DNA of 64,000 nt from Puffinus mauretanicus. Its lineage: Eukaryota; Chordata; Aves; Procellariiformes; Procellariidae. Below, in pieces: positions 62,032 through 64,000 of the stretch. Location of the stretch: assembly GCA_023333565.1 (NCBI GenBank), contig JAJKFH010001865.1, positions 6,572,001-6,636,000 of the forward strand, in the 5' to 3' direction. The stretch's first letter is position 1; each line of letters opens with the position of its first letter. The position numbers were made by a program, and so were the translations under genes. The notes beneath the pieces are model-generated. The model saw only the letters and a program-made list of their open reading frames with translations. It was not told the DNA's origin and searched no databases.

Positions 62032-64000
62032 GCTGGAATGATTTTAAGTTTTTAAAAAACCCCAAGTGTACAGGGGATTGCAAAATTTGGAGTTTGCCCA
62101 TATTTATAAAAACAAAATTACTACTTGCTATCAGTCCAGGAAAAGCATTTTACGACAGAGAGATTTTTTATTTTTGTGTGTTCACATGTGGTTTTTTTAA
62201 CTGAAAAGCACTTTCTGGACATTGTGTAAAATTCCACTCGCTAACAAGCAAGTCCCTTCATGTCACCCAATGGAAACTAGACGGGTAGCACAGAAAAATA
62301 AAGGAAAAATAATTATGAAGTTTAAGAAATCATTAAGGAGAGCCTGGAGTGGTGGTGTAGTCTGTTAGTTGAATTGTTATGTTGATGAAGAAAATATGCA
62401 TGGTAATACTATTTGTAAAGAGAAGGCAATTCTATTAATGTTGTCTTTTATTTTTTTTGAAGACAAAACTGAGTCATATTTCAGGGGGTATTTCTTTATT
62501 ATCTTCTATATTACTTAATTTGGAAAAAAGTTACAAACTGCAATGAATACATTTAGTTTTCTGCATTTCACTCGAACGGGGGTAAGGCAATGACCTCCTC
62601 CTATTTCCACTTTAATGACTAATACTGATATAAATCTGAACAGATTCAGGCCTTTTCTGTTCCTGATCGGTTTGCATTCCTGGTTTGCATTCACTAAGGA
62701 AACATCATTGTGGACCAGCACAGCAGTCTGCTACTTGGATTTCCATTCCTCTGTTCTGATGTTTATTTCATTTCATTTGGTTTTTAAATAAAGCCATTAT
62801 TCCAATTTAATTATAAAAAAATTGAGTAGCTCTTGGAGTTAAGGAGAGAGCTCATGAAATAATTTATTCCCATTTTAACTTCATTTAAGTAAATATCTAT
62901 TTTTAAGAAATGGTTGAAGCCTTTTCGTTAGAATATATACATATCTACCTAGGTTTAGCTTAATAATGTGTCTTTGACTCAGAACAGTTTTTCATTACAA
63001 ATATAAATGTTAAAAAAATATACAGAAGTCTTAAAAGCACTACAATTATTTGTAGAGTCGATTAGCAGGATGTATATAGATAGCATTCCTTTGGGCTTTA
63101 AGAGGGAAAGCGCAAGGTTCAAAGTCAAAATGCAACCAAAATTCATTGCTAATGAGCCTGTATACAGTGATATATGTAAACATGTGAGACAAAGCACATT
63201 TTGGGATTGCACAGAAATAATTTGAAACTTGTTGTGAGATGAAATATATTTCATAGTTGTCTTATTATCTGTTGATCTGGAAGAGCCTGTCGTACTGAAC
63301 ATGAGACCAGCGTGTCCCCCAGCCTCACAATTATTTCATTCTGTGATTTAATGCAGAAAATAGTATGACCGTGTTCACGTGAAAGTAGAAGTACTGTTTA
63401 GGAAGGGTCTTCAAGAGGAATGAGGACATTTGTCTGGAATAAGAACCCGTTTGGGCCGTTTGCTCCTCCATTGCCCCAAATTTGGCCTTGGACTTTTGGA
63501 GCTCTCCATGCCCTGGGCTGAGGCACACCTCTCCCAGAAGCACCGTCTCTCCCCCGAGCCTTTGAAACGGTGTCCTTTGAAACGAACACCCCCCCGTGGC
63601 TTGCTGCCGCTTCCCCTGTTCTGGCTTCTCTCAGCAAAGTCTTTCTCTCCGAGATGTCCAACTGCCCACGGTCTTCTCACCAAAATGTCTCCCCCAGGCA
63701 TCCCATGAAGTTTTCCATTTCGTAAAGCTGCCTGCAAGAACACAATTTGGTCGCAACATACAGCATGGCTGTATACTAACCGTTGTCAACAAATTGTGCC
63801 AAATCCTCCACATGCTTTCTATGTACAATAGTAGCAGAGAAAGTGAGAGTCCTTCCATAGGGATCTCACCACGGATAGACGTTAGTCAGGTTCATAGTGA
63901 GCACTTATATGTAGACCATGTTTTCAAACATTATCAGTTGAGATCCTTCTCACTAACAAAAGGGAAGATCCTGAACCAGTTTTCAAGGCAGTGAGCTGGT

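Larger units (their letters stand above)
58166..64000. other. Non-coding unique sequence with candidate conserved blocks
   Basis: No gene is called. 59750-60160 and 61540-61960 are AT-rich, complex blocks with clustered TAAT-type and octamer-like ATTTGCAT sequences, resembling developmental enhancers or other conserved non-coding DNA. A T-run lies at 59734-59744, a T9AT10 tract ending in CAG at 60886-60908, an A17 run at 61208-61224 and a GGAT/GATA array at 61991-62031. Open frames at the right edge, up to 132 codons at 63596-63994, show no motif. Confidence 0.5.

Noticed and set aside
1..64000. CRISPR array, bacterial operon or prophage-like system
   Set aside because: No regularly spaced direct repeats and no dense coding. 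Composition, CpG islands and CR1/MIR elements mark vertebrate nuclear DNA.

Overview
The window looks like non-coding vertebrate nuclear DNA, most likely from a bird. The recognisable mobile DNA is mainly CR1 LINEs. Their 3' ends carry the short ATTCTATG-type tandem repeats typical of sauropsid CR1, and the low density of interspersed repeats fits a bird better than a turtle or crocodilian. Most of the sequence is AT-rich, stop-dense and rich in short homopolymers. I found no exon chain, tRNA, rRNA or known microRNA that I could support. Long open frames outside the CR1 copies look like chance, or come from GC-rich or triplet-repeat DNA.

Layout: 1-3520 is AT-rich unique sequence. 3521-3917 is a small GC-rich patch holding a perfect (GGA)12 array. 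3918-14485 is unique sequence with a mildly GC-rich patch at 9231-9960. 14486-14686 is a short plus-strand CR1 tail. 14687-20997 is unique sequence. 20998-21815 is a 5'-truncated minus-strand CR1 that still has an open 191-codon C-terminal piece of ORF2. 24500-24710 is a compact CpG island with a very good CTCF-type motif at 24590-24605. 29480-30340 is a second, longer CpG-rich island. 30341-43294 is unique sequence with simple repeats, a 47-bp-unit minisatellite (41108-41185) and a MIR-like SINE fragment. 43295-46357 is a roughly 3-kb plus-strand CR1 carrying a decayed ORF2 (endonuclease, reverse transcriptase, C-terminal region). 46358-64000 is unique sequence with further MIR-like and other ancient repeat fragments and AT-rich blocks that resemble conserved non-coding elements.

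No group of genes works together here. The simplest reading is an intergenic region, gene desert or very large intron with a few candidate regulatory points: two CpG islands, one CTCF-like site and several homeodomain-site-rich AT blocks. I see no evidence of a new gene system. The most checkable points are the CTCF/CpG island, the longer orphan CpG island, the inverted pair of CR1 copies, and the loss of every catalytic acidic residue that I could place in the endonuclease and in the FADD motif of the larger CR1.
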